Notes: generated by a model from the sequence alone, not told the origin. Counted from the first letter of the stretch, positions 17,638 to 26,479 are shown. The stretch: DNA of 64,000 bases from Kiritimatiellia bacterium (GCA_028718125.1 JAQUMN010000018.1:1-64000), one strand, 5' to 3'. Translations and numbers: made by a program.

Positions 17638-18402
17638 TCAATACTGGAGCGGTTTAATCGCATATTGTCGCAATGCCCGAACTTCTTCATCTTTTAAATG
17701 CCGCCAAACGCCCACACGCAGGCCATCGAGGGCCAGCGGGCCGATGGCCACCCGCTGAAGACGGAGGATGGTAATGCCAAGCGCCTCAAACATCCGGCGG
17801 ATATGCCGGTTGCGTCCCGCCACCAGCCGGATCTCATACACGGCTTTTGCGTCCCGGGTATCCACCGGCTTAATATCGTTCAGGTGGAGCCTCTCGCCCT
17901 GGGAGGTAATGCCCATGCGCAGGCGCTGTTCCTGCTCAGTGGTCAGGCATGCCGCCGTCCAAACCCGGTAAATTTTTTCCACGCCGTGCCGGGGATGCAT
18001 CAGGGAATGCGCCAGGTCGCCATCGTTGGTCACCAGAAGAAGTCCCTCGCTGTCCCAGTCAAGGCGCCCTACCGTAAATACGCGCGCTTGCAAGGGAGGC
18101 AATAAGGACAAAAACGTTTGACGCCCCTGCGGATCGCGCGAGGTGCATAAAAAACCGCGCGGCTTGTTCAGCACAAGGAAGATTTTCGCCTGCGCCACGA
18201 CCGGGCGCCGATCAAGGCACACAGCCTGGCACGCCGGATCGATGCAAACGCCCTGCTCCCGGACGACTATGCCATCCACGGAGACGCGCCCCTCGGCAAT
18301 CAGCTTTTCACAGGCGCGCCGCGAGCCCAATCCGCAGGAAGCCAGGTACTTATGCAGGCGCGGATGGTTGTTAGACTTGCGGTTTTGTTTTGGGGAGTCC
18401 AA
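17638..18402 (-). CDS. Pseudouridine synthase, RsuA/RluB/E/F family
   Basis: About 254 residues. An N-terminal S4 RNA-binding domain (RLHKYLASCGLGSRRACEKL) is followed by the catalytic motif GRLDWDSEGLLLVTNDG with the nucleophilic Asp in GRLDWD. It isomerises uridine in rRNA, most likely 23S (RluB-like) given the ending VAGRNRHIRRMFEALG. No ATG suits the start; TTG 18402 has GAGGGAG 9 bases upstream, whereas an ATG at 18459 would read through the small basic protein gene in another frame. With the TTG start the two genes overlap by 32 bases. Confidence 0.85.
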   Translation of the reverse strand: MDSPKQNRKSNNHPRLHKYLASCGLGSRRACEKLIAEGRVSVDGIVVREQGVCIDPACQAVCLDRRPVVAQAKIFLVLNKPRGFLCTSRDPQGRQTFLSLLPPLQARVFTVGRLDWDSEGLLLVTNDGDLAHSLMHPRHGVEKIYRVWTAACLTTEQEQRLRMGITSQGERLHLNDIKPVDTRDAKAVYEIRLVAGRNRHIRRMFEALGITILRLQRVAIGPLALDGLRVGVWRHLKDEEVRALRQYAIKPLQY

Positions 18403-18526
18403 GGCCGCGGTCTCCCTCTTTCCATTTGCCACTCGCACGGAGAATATCAATCCGCTCAAAGCGTTTTATTACATTGCGCCTGGCCGTAATTTTATTGACT
18501 GATTTCAAGCTGGCATGCTGTGTCAT
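18371..18526 (-). CDS. Small basic protein of the Verrucomicrobiae-Chlamydiales type
   Basis: 51 residues, short and very basic. The reading is MTQHASLKSV, then RRNVIKRFERIDIL, then GKWKEGD and GLPKTKPQV. The pattern S-L-K-S, then K-R-N-V-L-K-R-F-E-R, then G-x-W-K-E-G-D and LPKTK is what I know of the small basic protein family restricted to Verrucomicrobia, Chlamydiae and relatives (TIGR04137), proposed to be ribosome-associated. GAAGGG lies just before the ATG at 18526. It overlaps the start of the pseudouridine synthase. It is a useful lineage marker; its exact function is unknown. Confidence 0.85.
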   Translation of the reverse strand: MTQHASLKSVNKITARRNVIKRFERIDILRASGKWKEGDRGLGLPKTKPQV

Positions 18527-18658
18527 AATCCCTTCTCTCCCCAATACCTGATTTATTGCGATTTATCGAGGTTGATAGCTGTCGGCGCGAGTAAAGTCAA
18601 TTACAAAGTCAAGTTCATGCGATTCCCGGTTTCACCAGGACACGCGCCGCGGGAAGCT

Positions 18659-19693
18659 TTACTTTCCCAGCAGGCGCTTGACGATATAGAGCTCGAGCGC
18701 CTCGTAGTCGCGCGCAACAGTCATGGCCTTGAGCTTGGCCTGGCTTAAGCCGCGTGAAATCTCCAGCAAACGCAGAAAAATTGTCCGGCTGTTGCTGAGG
18801 TGGCGGGTTGCCGCGTCATCCTTTTGGGTCCGCATGGCCTTGACATCCAAACCAACGAGCTCGCCGTTTTGACCGTAATCATGCGTATCCAGGATCCGCA
18901 CCTGATTGAACGCCCGGCGCAAATCCACCGCACCGAAGGTTTTGTCCTGATCGAACTTGAGCCCGTTCTGGTCGTTGAGGTGCACGGTCCAGAGTTTGTC
19001 AAAGGACAGGGCAAAACCCATTTCATCCGAGGGGTCAAGCCCGGCCAGGATGGCGTGCGCGCTCTCGATATTTATGCCAACCCGCGCGGGGTCCATGGAA
19101 CGGAATCCCAGGGCCAGGGCATGGCCCGTCGTGGGAATATAGGTGTGATCCATGGGCTCATTGGGTTTCGGCTCGATGGCGATGCGGATGTTCCGGTCGT
19201 GCGCCAGCATGACATTCAGGGCATCGAGAATTCTGTCGGTGGCCCAGACGCTATCCTTGGCCTCGCGGATATAGGTTCCCTCGCGGGCCAGCCACAAGAC
19301 CACAAGATCGGTGCCCAACGCGTTAGCAATATCCACACAGCGCTTGCTGCGCTCCAGGGCGTAGGCCCGGCATTTGGGATCGTTGGACGTATAGCCGCCG
19401 TCCACAGTGCGCGGATCTTCCCAAAGGCGGGGCGCAACGAACTCAGCCTGCAGCCCTTGCGCGTCAAGCTGACGCTTGAGGGCTGAGGCCTTTCTAACGA
19501 TTTGTTCCGGACTAAGGCTGTTCATGTCCGGCACCGCATCGTCGTCATGGAATTGAACGCCGTCGAATCCCAGTTTTTTATAAAGCGCCAGCTTACGATT
19601 GAAAGCGATGCTCCGGCGCACCACGGGACCGAACGGATCGGCGCCTTCGTGAATGTTCCATGGGCCGAATGAAAACCGGAATTTGCCTGCCAT
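18659..19693 (-). CDS. xylA: Xylose isomerase
   Basis: 344 residues, TIM barrel. Conserved stretches include FSFGPWNIHEGADPFG, FDGVQFHDDDAVP (catalytic His), the metal-site segment AIEPKPNEP, and TVHLNDQNG with LRILDTHDYG-like VRILDTHDYG. It interconverts D-xylose and D-xylulose using Mg2+ or Co2+. The length and start are like the shorter class of xylose isomerases of actinobacteria. AGGAGG lies 9 bases before the ATG. The matching kinase is 5 kb away on the other strand, so the two are not an operon, and the MITE-like copy B sits in the upstream gap. Confidence 0.93.
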   Translation of the reverse strand: MAGKFRFSFGPWNIHEGADPFGPVVRRSIAFNRKLALYKKLGFDGVQFHDDDAVPDMNSLSPEQIVRKASALKRQLDAQGLQAEFVAPRLWEDPRTVDGGYTSNDPKCRAYALERSKRCVDIANALGTDLVVLWLAREGTYIREAKDSVWATDRILDALNVMLAHDRNIRIAIEPKPNEPMDHTYIPTTGHALALGFRSMDPARVGINIESAHAILAGLDPSDEMGFALSFDKLWTVHLNDQNGLKFDQDKTFGAVDLRRAFNQVRILDTHDYGQNGELVGLDVKAMRTQKDDAATRHLSNSRTIFLRLLEISRGLSQAKLKAMTVARDYEALELYIVKRLLGK

Positions 19694-19814
19694 GATCTGG
19701 ATCCTCCTATATTATGACGTTACGATCGAAGACTTGGATTGCGTGCGTAGTAAGTAATTTAACACAACCGCCATTACAAAGCAATGGGACGCCCATCGAA
19801 TTTCTTTGCCCGCA

Positions 19815-20000
19815 CAGCTGTGTCATCCATGTCGGAACCAGCGGCGTCGCAGCCCCGATACCCGCCCGCGGCGTCATCGACAGCCCTTCAATATCGCGAA
19901 AAAATCGGCATTCACATAGAGGGGCAGCCTGCTCGCCATAGTCCGGCAGTTGCCGGACGAAGGAGGGATCTTCTGCGAGACCGTTCTTGACACAGCCCTG
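19815..20000 (-). mobile_element. MITE-like element, copy B (long form), with imperfect 11-bp flanking direct repeats
   Basis: 186 bp, read on the minus strand as CAGGGCTGTGTCAAGAACGG to a distal TGACACAGCTG. Both ends carry the same TGTGTCA variant where other copies have TGCGTCA, so the inverted ends vary together. It is flanked by CTTTGCCCGCA (19804-19814) and TTTTGCCCGCC (20001-20011), 9 of 11 identical, which looks like a target-site duplication. Like copy C it holds an extra inner block around GATACCCGCCCGCGGCGT. No protein is encoded. Confidence 0.75.
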
Positions 20001-20044
20001 TTTTGCCCGCCGCATAATGCTCTAATCCAAATTCATAATAATAC

Positions 20045-20074
20045 TTGACAAGGGAACGTTCTTTCTTTTATATT
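20045..20074 (+). promoter_or_regulatory. Sigma70-type promoter upstream of the 20170 gene
   Basis: TTGACA at 20045-20050 and TATATT at 20069-20074, 18 bases apart, give a near-consensus pair. Transcription would start near 20081, leaving a leader of about 90 bases before the ATG at 20170. It lies just downstream of MITE copy B. Seen in sequence; activity not shown. Confidence 0.55.
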
Positions 20075-20169
20075 CTTAACGTTATTAAGGGCGGGTTGGG
20101 TCAAGATTATCCTCGGTTTATTTAACGTGCCGCATGCGGGAAACGGTTCGATTAACAAGGTGTTTTTAT

Positions 20170-20613
20170 ATGAGCACACAACCACCGAGGGGTAAGCCGA
20201 TTAATCTGCCCAAAGATCCCTTTGCTTATATCGGTTTCTGGCAGTTTTTGACTTTTATCATGCTGATCCTGCTGGTCTGGTTCAATGAGATAAGGGATAT
20301 GCCCGCCTTGCTTTTCAACACAGAGCCACAGGAGGTAAATATTTTCCGGGGATGTGTGTTAACGGCCGCCGTACTGGTGGCGGCCATTGTGGCCATCGGC
20401 AACACCTATCTCCAGCAGAAACGGGTTTTGAATTCGATGATTTCCGTTTGTTCCAACTGCAACAAGGTTCGCGTAAATGATAACCAGTGGAAACAGATGG
20501 AAGCATATATCAGCGACAACTCCCTGCTGACCTTTACCCACGGGCTATGCCCGGACTGCATGGCAAAAGTCATGCAAACGATCGACCAGCGCAACGGGGC
20601 AAGGAACGCATGA
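20170..20613 (+). CDS. Membrane protein with C-terminal four-cysteine zinc-like motif
   Basis: 147 residues. Two membrane helices (about 25-45 and 58-80) are followed by CSNCNKVRVNDNQWKQMEAY and then LTFTHGLCPDCM, a pair of CxxC motifs with W and EAY spacing. The same cysteine-rich tail (C-x-x-C-k-x-i-R-x-d-x-x-W ... H-G-x-C-P-x-C) occurs at the end of many sensor kinases and response regulators in diverse bacteria and may bind metal. Here it stands on a short membrane protein without kinase domains. Start chosen by AAGGTG about 9 bases upstream; an in-frame ATG at 20134 would add 12 residues. Confidence 0.65.
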   Translation: MSTQPPRGKPINLPKDPFAYIGFWQFLTFIMLILLVWFNEIRDMPALLFNTEPQEVNIFRGCVLTAAVLVAAIVAIGNTYLQQKRVLNSMISVCSNCNKVRVNDNQWKQMEAYISDNSLLTFTHGLCPDCMAKVMQTIDQRNGARNA

Positions 20614-20749
20614 CGCGGTTTTGGGATGCAACCTAATAAATTCCAATAACAACAAAATAAATCCTGATTTTCTTTATGCTTGTTTCTGTCTTCATTGTTT
20701 ACATTTCATTGGAATTTGGATTTTGGAATTTATATGGCACCAAGATACA

Positions 20750-21104
20750 GGGGGCGACAGGTTTCGACGGGTTGGTTGAAGCTCCTGTGGCGCGCCGAGG
20801 ACCCCGGTTGGCCTCGTAAAATATCCGGGAAAAAAACCATAAAAGCCAATACAGAATTGGCCCTCGCGGCTTAATTGCTCCGCGACGTCTTACTGCTGAC
20901 GATCCGCTAAGCAGATAAGGCGACGACAGCGGGTTAGTTGACGGGTCGCGCGAACGGGCCCGGCGGCGAAACAAACAGGACGCTGGCTGCGGGCGCATGG
21001 AATGCCGATCTTCCGCGAACACAGCGAGACCTTAATGACCGGACACGCGCGTAGATGCAGGAGTGACGCTTACTCGGACGGGGGTTCGAATCCCCCCGCC
21101 TCCA
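20750..21104 (+). ncRNA. ssrA: Transfer-messenger RNA (tmRNA)
   Basis: The 5' end GGGGGCGACAGGTTTCGAC and the 3' end GGGGGTTCGAATCCCCCC followed by CGCCTCCA form the tRNA-like domain; GGGGGCG pairs with CGCCTCC, and CCA is not encoded. About 355 nt. The tag frame at 20845-20874 reads A-N-T-E-L-A-L-A-A then TAA, ending in the ALAA degradation signal. tmRNA with SmpB rescues stalled ribosomes and tags the product for proteolysis. It is a single-piece (not permuted) gene. The exact ends are inferred from pairing. Confidence 0.93.
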
Positions 21105-21113
21105 TTCGACGCA

Positions 21114-21129
21114 TCCCGATTGATCGGGA
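21114..21129 (+). terminator. Possible terminator hairpin after tmRNA
   Basis: TCCCGA-TTGA-TCGGGA forms a perfect 6-bp stem 10 bases after the tmRNA 3' end. The following bases (CTTGCTC) are only weakly T-rich, so termination by this hairpin is uncertain; it could instead mark the processing region. Confidence 0.35.
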
Positions 21130-21231
21130 CTTGCTCATGCCGGGCCATAATCTTCCGCACCGGGCTTTGCCTTCCCCCGTTCAGAAATAATCTTGCGCTT
21201 ACCTTCCGGCAGGCCATAATGCGTTTTTGCT

Positions 21232-22542
21232 ATGATTACAACCCTGATCTTCCAGCAAGCCCGGCAGAAACGCCGCGAATTGATCATGCTGTTTGGCATG
21301 ATTGCGCTTTATTTCTTCTCCTACTTCCAGCGCGTGGCCGTGCCCGGCACGATTTTCAATGAACTCCAGGTGGATTTGAATGCCTCGGCTGTGGCCATTA
21401 CCGCGATGGGCGCACTGTTCCTGTATATCTACGGTTTCTGGCAGATTTTTGCGGGCATACTGGCCGATCGCTTCGGCGGCTTCCGCATGTTGCTGATCGG
21501 CGGCTTGTTGATGACTGTCGGCGCCGTAGTGTTTCCGCTTGCACGCTCCCTGTCCCTGCTTTACGTCACCCGCGGGCTGGTGGCATTCGGCGCCAGCTTT
21601 ATGTTTATCAGCCTGATCAAGGAAATCGACACCCTGTTTGATCGCCGCCATTTTGCCATGTGGCTGAGCGTGGCCCTCTTTTTCGGGTATGCTGGCGGAC
21701 TGGTCGCCACCCTGCCGCTGGAACGGGCTGTTAATTGGTTTGGCTGGCGCCACGCGCTCATGGGCATCGGCCTGCTCAGCGCCATTGTTTTGCTGGGTAA
21801 TTACTGGATTTTTAAAAAAAACCGGCGCGCCGATAGCGGGCCGCGAACTCCCTCGCGCCTGTTTCTCAGAGCAATTATCTGCAACAAACAAAGCTGGCCA
21901 ATCATCTTTGCCAGCGCCGTTAACTTTTCGATTTATTTTCTTTTCCAGGCTTCCATTGGCAAAAAAATGTTGTCGGACGCCTGCGGGGCCAGCTCAGCCC
22001 GCGCCGCTTCCATCCTGTTTATCATGTTGTTGGTGTGTATGCTGGCAACCTCGATGGCCGGATTCGTCTCGCGCCTGGTCGGCAATCGCCGCAAACCCCT
22101 GCTCGTTGGAGGCACGACCCTGATGCTGGGCACAACGGCTTTCATGGCATGGGTATTGGCGCTTCCTTCCTGCACACCGGGATTATTGACCACGGGATAC
22201 ATGGCCATGGCCATTGCCGTTTCCGTTTCCCCGCTTTTCTGCAGTTCGATGAAAGAGGTCAACCCTGAGGAGGCCGCCGCCACCTCGGTGGGGCTGGTTA
22301 ACTGCCTGTGTTACTTGTGCGTGGCAGCCACATCCAACCTGGCCGGCGTGGTAATGGACGCGTTTCACAACCAGGCCGTGGTCACTCCGCAGGCCATTTT
22401 ATATCCCACCAGCGCCTATCGCCTGATCCTGCTGGGATGCCTACTCGCCGCGGCGGCATCCTGGATCAGCTCGCTCTTTATTGCCGAGACCCGCGGCCTG
22501 TCCACGTACCGCAGGGCTCCGTCAAGAGCGGCCTCGCGGTAG
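21232..22542 (+). CDS. MFS transporter
   Basis: 436 residues, 12 predicted membrane helices. The motif GILADRFGGFRMLLIGG between helices 2 and 3 is the major facilitator signature, and FVSRLVGNRRKPLLVGG repeats it in the second half. Substrate unknown; the family moves sugars, organic acids or drugs. The last ten residues (after about 426) and the TAG stop come from the left end of MITE copy C (22512 on), so insertion of that element rewrote the C-terminus. No clear Shine-Dalgarno precedes the ATG. Confidence 0.85.
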   Translation: MITTLIFQQARQKRRELIMLFGMIALYFFSYFQRVAVPGTIFNELQVDLNASAVAITAMGALFLYIYGFWQIFAGILADRFGGFRMLLIGGLLMTVGAVVFPLARSLSLLYVTRGLVAFGASFMFISLIKEIDTLFDRRHFAMWLSVALFFGYAGGLVATLPLERAVNWFGWRHALMGIGLLSAIVLLGNYWIFKKNRRADSGPRTPSRLFLRAIICNKQSWPIIFASAVNFSIYFLFQASIGKKMLSDACGASSARAASILFIMLLVCMLATSMAGFVSRLVGNRRKPLLVGGTTLMLGTTAFMAWVLALPSCTPGLLTTGYMAMAIAVSVSPLFCSSMKEVNPEEAAATSVGLVNCLCYLCVAATSNLAGVVMDAFHNQAVVTPQAILYPTSAYRLILLGCLLAAAASWISSLFIAETRGLSTYRRAPSRAASR

Positions 22543-22696
22543 CTCCCTCCTTCGTCCGGCAACTGCCGGGCTATGGCGGCCAGGCTGTCCCTCCATGAAT
22601 GCCAATTCGCGATATTGGAGGGCGTCCCGATCACGCCGCGGGCGGGTATCGGGACTGCGACGCCGCTGGTTTCAGCATGGACACGACGCAGTCCTG
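22512..22696 (+). mobile_element. MITE-like element, copy C (long form), inserted in the 3' end of the MFS gene
   Basis: 185 bp from CAGGGCTCCGTCAAGAGCGG to GACGCAGTCCTG. Flanked by CCACGTACCG (22502-22511) and CCAGGTACCG (22697-22706), 9 of 10 identical, again a likely target duplication. It shares an extra inner block with copy B. The MFS frame enters the element and stops at 22540-22542, so the original C-terminus has been replaced. Confidence 0.8.
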
Positions 22697-22807
22697 CCAG
22701 GTACCGGCACAGTCCGCCCAGCACAGTCCGCGTTTTTGATTGATTATTCAGGCGGATATAGCATATTGTATCTGCTGGTATTCGGAGCGTCGTCGAGCAA
22801 AGGTCTT

Positions 22808-24127
22808 ATGGGCAAACCTCAACATCATCTGATTGTGGAAGAAGGGCCGGACAAGGGGCTGTTGATCACCGTGCCGCTCCACGGCATCCGGCTGGGACGC
22901 TCCTCCAACAATGATGTAGTGCTCAAAGATCCCATCATGTCCCGCTTTCATTGCCGGTTCTTTTTCAAGTCGGAAGACGGCCTGTGGGCGGAGGACCTCG
23001 GCAGCGCCAACCAGACGATGCTGAACCAGGCCCCCATGCGCGAGGCGCGCCTGCACATCGGCGACCGCCTGGTCCTGGGCGACACCACCATCCAGGTGGT
23101 CTATGACGGTATCCCGGATGTCACCACCCGCAAGCTGTTCGAAGCGCCGCTCGAAGACCAGCCGGTTGACGGCAAGATTGAATTCCGCCGCCCCCCCAAC
23201 GGGAAAGAACCCGTCCGCAAACCATTACGCGCGGCCCTGATGACCCTGCTTATCCTGCTGGCAGCGTTGGTCGCCCTGCTATGGATATACAAAACGACGC
23301 CGCGTGTTCGGGGCGCGAACGAATCCAAGCCCGCTGAAACAGCGCGCACACAAGCGCTGACCATTTCCTACGAGAAAGTTCAAGCCGACACCAAGAATAT
23401 CTTCCGATATGTGCTGGAGTTGGAAGACAATGAGCTTTCCATCCAAATTAACGACCTGCAGAACAAACGCCAGGTTGCCGGCCAACAGCGCAGGCATGTG
23501 GCCCCCGACCTGCTGCAAAGCCTGGCTGACACCATCGAACAGGCCGATTTCTTTGCGCTTAAGGAATTCTACCAGGGCGTGGCCGCAGATATCTGGGATC
23601 TAACCGATCTGACGGTGACCATCGGGCGAAAGACCCACCGGGTCCAGGTGCTGAACACCCTGGAACCGCCGGCGTTCAAGACCGTGCGGGAAGCCATCGA
23701 GGAATTCGGGCAGAACGAGCTGGGGTTGGCTGCGCTGGCGTTGGCGCCGGAAAAGCTTTTGGATCTGGCACGCGCCGCGTCGCTTTTGGGACGCAGCCTG
23801 TATGATCAGCGCGATGTCAAGAACGACAACCTGGCCAAGGCCATCCGGTCCTTGCAGGAAGTCGAGTGGTACCTGGAAACGATTGAACCTAAACCCGATT
23901 TTTATGCCTCAGCCGTGGCCCTGCGCGGGGACGCCGAACGCGAAATACAGGCAAACTGTGACGACATCATGTTTCTTGCCGAGCGCGCCATTCGCCTGAA
24001 AGACTGGAAAGAGGCCGCGCTCCAGTTGCGCCTGTTGTGTGAAAAAATCCCGGACCGCGCGGACAGCCGACACCAGAATGCCCGCAAGAAATTGATTGAC
24101 GTGGAACGCCATCTGAAAAAGAAATAA
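22808..24127 (+). CDS. FHA domain protein with one membrane helix
   Basis: 439 residues. FHA domain about 1-95, with the phosphothreonine-binding residues in IRLGRSSNNDVVL and MSRFHC and the usual SANQT stretch. One membrane helix at about 138-160 (ALMTLLILLAALVALLWIY) is followed by a long extracytoplasmic region (about 170-439) with helical, TPR-like character. FHA domains read phosphothreonine made by Ser/Thr kinases, which points to a signalling scaffold. AAAGG precedes the ATG. The PEGA-domain gene follows after one base, so the pair forms an operon. Longer frames before 22808 run through MITE copy C and are not counted. Confidence 0.8.
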   Translation: MGKPQHHLIVEEGPDKGLLITVPLHGIRLGRSSNNDVVLKDPIMSRFHCRFFFKSEDGLWAEDLGSANQTMLNQAPMREARLHIGDRLVLGDTTIQVVYDGIPDVTTRKLFEAPLEDQPVDGKIEFRRPPNGKEPVRKPLRAALMTLLILLAALVALLWIYKTTPRVRGANESKPAETARTQALTISYEKVQADTKNIFRYVLELEDNELSIQINDLQNKRQVAGQQRRHVAPDLLQSLADTIEQADFFALKEFYQGVAADIWDLTDLTVTIGRKTHRVQVLNTLEPPAFKTVREAIEEFGQNELGLAALALAPEKLLDLARAASLLGRSLYDQRDVKNDNLAKAIRSLQEVEWYLETIEPKPDFYASAVALRGDAEREIQANCDDIMFLAERAIRLKDWKEAALQLRLLCEKIPDRADSRHQNARKKLIDVERHLKKK

Positions 24128-24128
24128 C

Positions 24129-25490
24129 ATGCCGGTAAAAAAATCCAGTTTAATCCTGCTGGCCGCCACGCTGATTGCCGGCCTGATGGTCCCGGCCTGC
24201 CGCCTGGATCAGGAAATTTTACGCGGCGGCCAACTGTATGTGACCTCCACTCCGGCGGATGCCACCGTGATCTGTGACGGCGTCAACCTTGGCCAGACAC
24301 CGGCCACCGTCATGGATGTGGCCGCCGGCGAGCACTTGCTGATCCTGCACAAGTCCGGCTGGAGCGACGCCCGTAAAACAGTGGTTACCCAACCGGGAGA
24401 GCGGCAGTCCGTGGATTTCAAACTGGAACCACTGACCGGCCTGCTCCTGATCCTGTCAGAACCTTCCGCGGCGGACATTGACCTGGACGGCGTTAGCGCG
24501 GGCAAAACGCCGCTGTGCCTGCACGATGTTGCGTTAGGCCAACATCGCCTCACAGCCAGCGCTCACGGCCACATGCCCCGCGTCATCACCGTTAACGTCG
24601 CGGACCGGAGACCGCAAAAAATCGAGATCAACCTGGCATCGGATTCCGCCAGGCTCATCGTAGAGACCACGCCGGCCGGCGCGGCGATTACGCTCGACGG
24701 CGCTGTTATCGGCAAAACGCCACAGGACCTGCCGGCCATAATCAGCGGCAAGCATGTGATCGAGCTCGCGTTGCCGGGTCACACCCCATTCCGCAACGAG
24801 TTTAGCGTGCAGGCCGGAGACCAGCGCACGATCACAACAAAGTTGACACCCCTGCCCGGCAAACTGACCGTGCTATCCACGCCGCCGGGCGCGCGTATTT
24901 ATTTGAATGACCAGTACAAGGCCGAGACCCCGCTCTCCGCGGACATGCCGGCCGGCAAGTACGCCGTCCGCGCCGAAGCCCGCGGGTTCGATCCACAGGT
25001 ACGCACAAACACGGTGGTGATTGGCACTGAATCCGTTATGGAGTTTAACATGGTGAGGAGCAGCGGCACCATCCTGATTTCCACCGAGCCGCCGGGAATT
25101 GACGTTTACCTGGATGGCGAATTGCAGGGCACCACGCGGGGCCCATTAAAGAATTCGATCTCGGAGCAACTGCCGATTGACTTAGTTCCCAGGGGAAAGC
25201 GGGTGCTCCAGTTCACGCGACCGGGCTACTTTGATCTTACCCGGACAATAGATATTCAGCCCAAGCAAACGATAATCCTGCATGAGAAACTGAAACTCCG
25301 GCCCATACCGTTCGTGCCGAGCATGATTATACGGACCGGCATTAACGCTGAGAACACTTTCCGAGGCATCGTCCGGGAACGGTTTGCGAACGGCGACATC
25401 AAGCTGGAAATTGAGCCGGGCATCTTCAAGACCTTCACTCCGGCCGAAATCCTGTCAATCGAGCCCATTACAAACTCCGTGGCGCCATAA
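24129..25490 (+). CDS. PEGA-domain lipoprotein
   Basis: 453 residues. The N-terminal signal with VPAC near residue 24 suggests a lipoprotein. Five PEGA repeats of about 70 residues follow, each beginning with a strand of the type LYVTSTPADATVICDG, LILSEPSAADIDLDG, LIVETTPAGAAITLDG, LTVLSTPPGARIYLND and ILISTEPPGIDVYLDG, then a unique C-terminus. PEGA domains are common in surface and signalling proteins of PVC bacteria and relatives. It overlaps nothing but starts one base after the FHA gene, so the two likely act together in the envelope. No enzymatic residues were seen. Confidence 0.85.
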   Translation: MPVKKSSLILLAATLIAGLMVPACRLDQEILRGGQLYVTSTPADATVICDGVNLGQTPATVMDVAAGEHLLILHKSGWSDARKTVVTQPGERQSVDFKLEPLTGLLLILSEPSAADIDLDGVSAGKTPLCLHDVALGQHRLTASAHGHMPRVITVNVADRRPQKIEINLASDSARLIVETTPAGAAITLDGAVIGKTPQDLPAIISGKHVIELALPGHTPFRNEFSVQAGDQRTITTKLTPLPGKLTVLSTPPGARIYLNDQYKAETPLSADMPAGKYAVRAEARGFDPQVRTNTVVIGTESVMEFNMVRSSGTILISTEPPGIDVYLDGELQGTTRGPLKNSISEQLPIDLVPRGKRVLQFTRPGYFDLTRTIDIQPKQTIILHEKLKLRPIPFVPSMIIRTGINAENTFRGIVRERFANGDIKLEIEPGIFKTFTPAEILSIEPITNSVAP

Positions 25491-25672
25491 GACGGAAGCG
25501 TTGCACGGAGCCCCAATTGCCGGAACAACCCGCGTAAAGACACGCGTTATGGATATCCTTTTCCACGCCACATCCGCCGCGCTTCTGGGCCGCACCGATC
25601 CTGCTCTACTGGATGGATCAAATGGCCCGTAACAAACTGCCGGCTGCACGCGCGCCTTGAAATCGCGCGCCG

Positions 25673-26350
25673 TCAAGGCGCCGCAGGCGAAGGCATCCCC
25701 ATCACCGTATAGTCCGCGGGCAGACTGAACACGCCGTCGTCAATCGGCGCTTTCGAAAGACTTTTGAGCTCAGTCCGGCTTGTCACCGGTTTATCATTCG
25801 TCAGCACGGTGGAATCGGAGCGTACCACGAGACCCTTCATGGCCGCCATGCCCCCAAAGCTTGTTGCATTGAAGGCATCCTGCGCATAGGCCCGGAAAGG
25901 CTCCATCTCCCTGGCTTCCGGAACGTCGGCCATCCAGCATCGGATCGTCATGTCAGCGCTCGCTGATCCGGCATATTCTTCGCAGGCGTATCCGTTGATC
26001 GTCTGAACGTTACCGGTTTTTTTAATGGCCGATTTGTTCGGGGCGTTAGTCGCCCCCGGCGCCGACGGGGCCAGCATGCTTTGCATGAGATCCAGCGGCA
26101 TGACCATGACTTGTTTCTGTTTGTGGTCCAGGAAAAACAATTTCTTGGACTTCAAATCAATAATTGAAGAAATGGGCATTCCCGTAAAATCAATGCGCGC
26201 TTTCTGCCCTTTCATTTTCATGGTCATCGAGGAAGATTTGCCCGGCTCCGCGGGCATGGCCGTGGTTTCCAGGCTCTGAACCACCGTCAAGTCCGCCATC
26301 ACCGCGCTTGCCCACAGGGTTAACCAAAAGCCAATCATCAATATTTTCAT
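25673..26350 (-). CDS. Secreted DUF4412-like protein
   Basis: 225 residues. Signal peptide 1-19 (ends SAVMA). The body resembles the DUF4412 family of secreted proteins: an early MKMKGQKARIDF strand, LFFLDHKQKQVMVMPL, a middle INGYACEEY block, and a short C-terminal tail (DDGVFSLPADY). The function is unknown; members are common in envelope and outer-membrane contexts. It stands alone on the minus strand upstream of cinA, and its own start has no obvious Shine-Dalgarno. Confidence 0.65.
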   Translation of the reverse strand: MKILMIGFWLTLWASAVMADLTVVQSLETTAMPAEPGKSSSMTMKMKGQKARIDFTGMPISSIIDLKSKKLFFLDHKQKQVMVMPLDLMQSMLAPSAPGATNAPNKSAIKKTGNVQTINGYACEEYAGSASADMTIRCWMADVPEAREMEPFRAYAQDAFNATSFGGMAAMKGLVVRSDSTVLTNDKPVTSRTELKSLSKAPIDDGVFSLPADYTVMGMPSPAAP

Positions 26351-26437
26351 TATTATTCCTTTCTTGAGTTCCGTCTTCTCTGATTTGTTGTTTGTTGCCT
26401 ATCCTTCGTCAATCTGTCTTTCCGCTTTCCAGTCTGT

Positions 26438-26479
26438 CATCTGTCGTCCGCCATCTGTCGTCCGCCATCTGTCGTCAAT
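26438..26479. repeat. 14-bp tandem repeat, three units
   Basis: CATCTGTCGTCCGC occurs at 26438-26451 and 26452-26465, and the variant CATCTGTCGTCAAT at 26466-26479. The repeat lies just beyond the 3' end of cinA in the gap before the DUF4412-like gene. Similar GACGACAG words occur at 33665-33685. Three units without spacers of the right kind do not make a CRISPR array. Confidence 0.7.

Noticed and set aside
21060-21104. A separate tRNA gene
   Set aside because: The TTCGAATCC arm belongs to the tRNA-like domain of tmRNA; no anticodon arm is present.
25549-25632. Short frame beginning MDILFHATSAALLGR
   Set aside because: Looks like the start of a membrane hydrolase but stops after 27 residues; too little to support a gene or remnant.
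26438-26479. CRISPR array
   Set aside because: Three direct units with no spacers; a simple tandem repeat.
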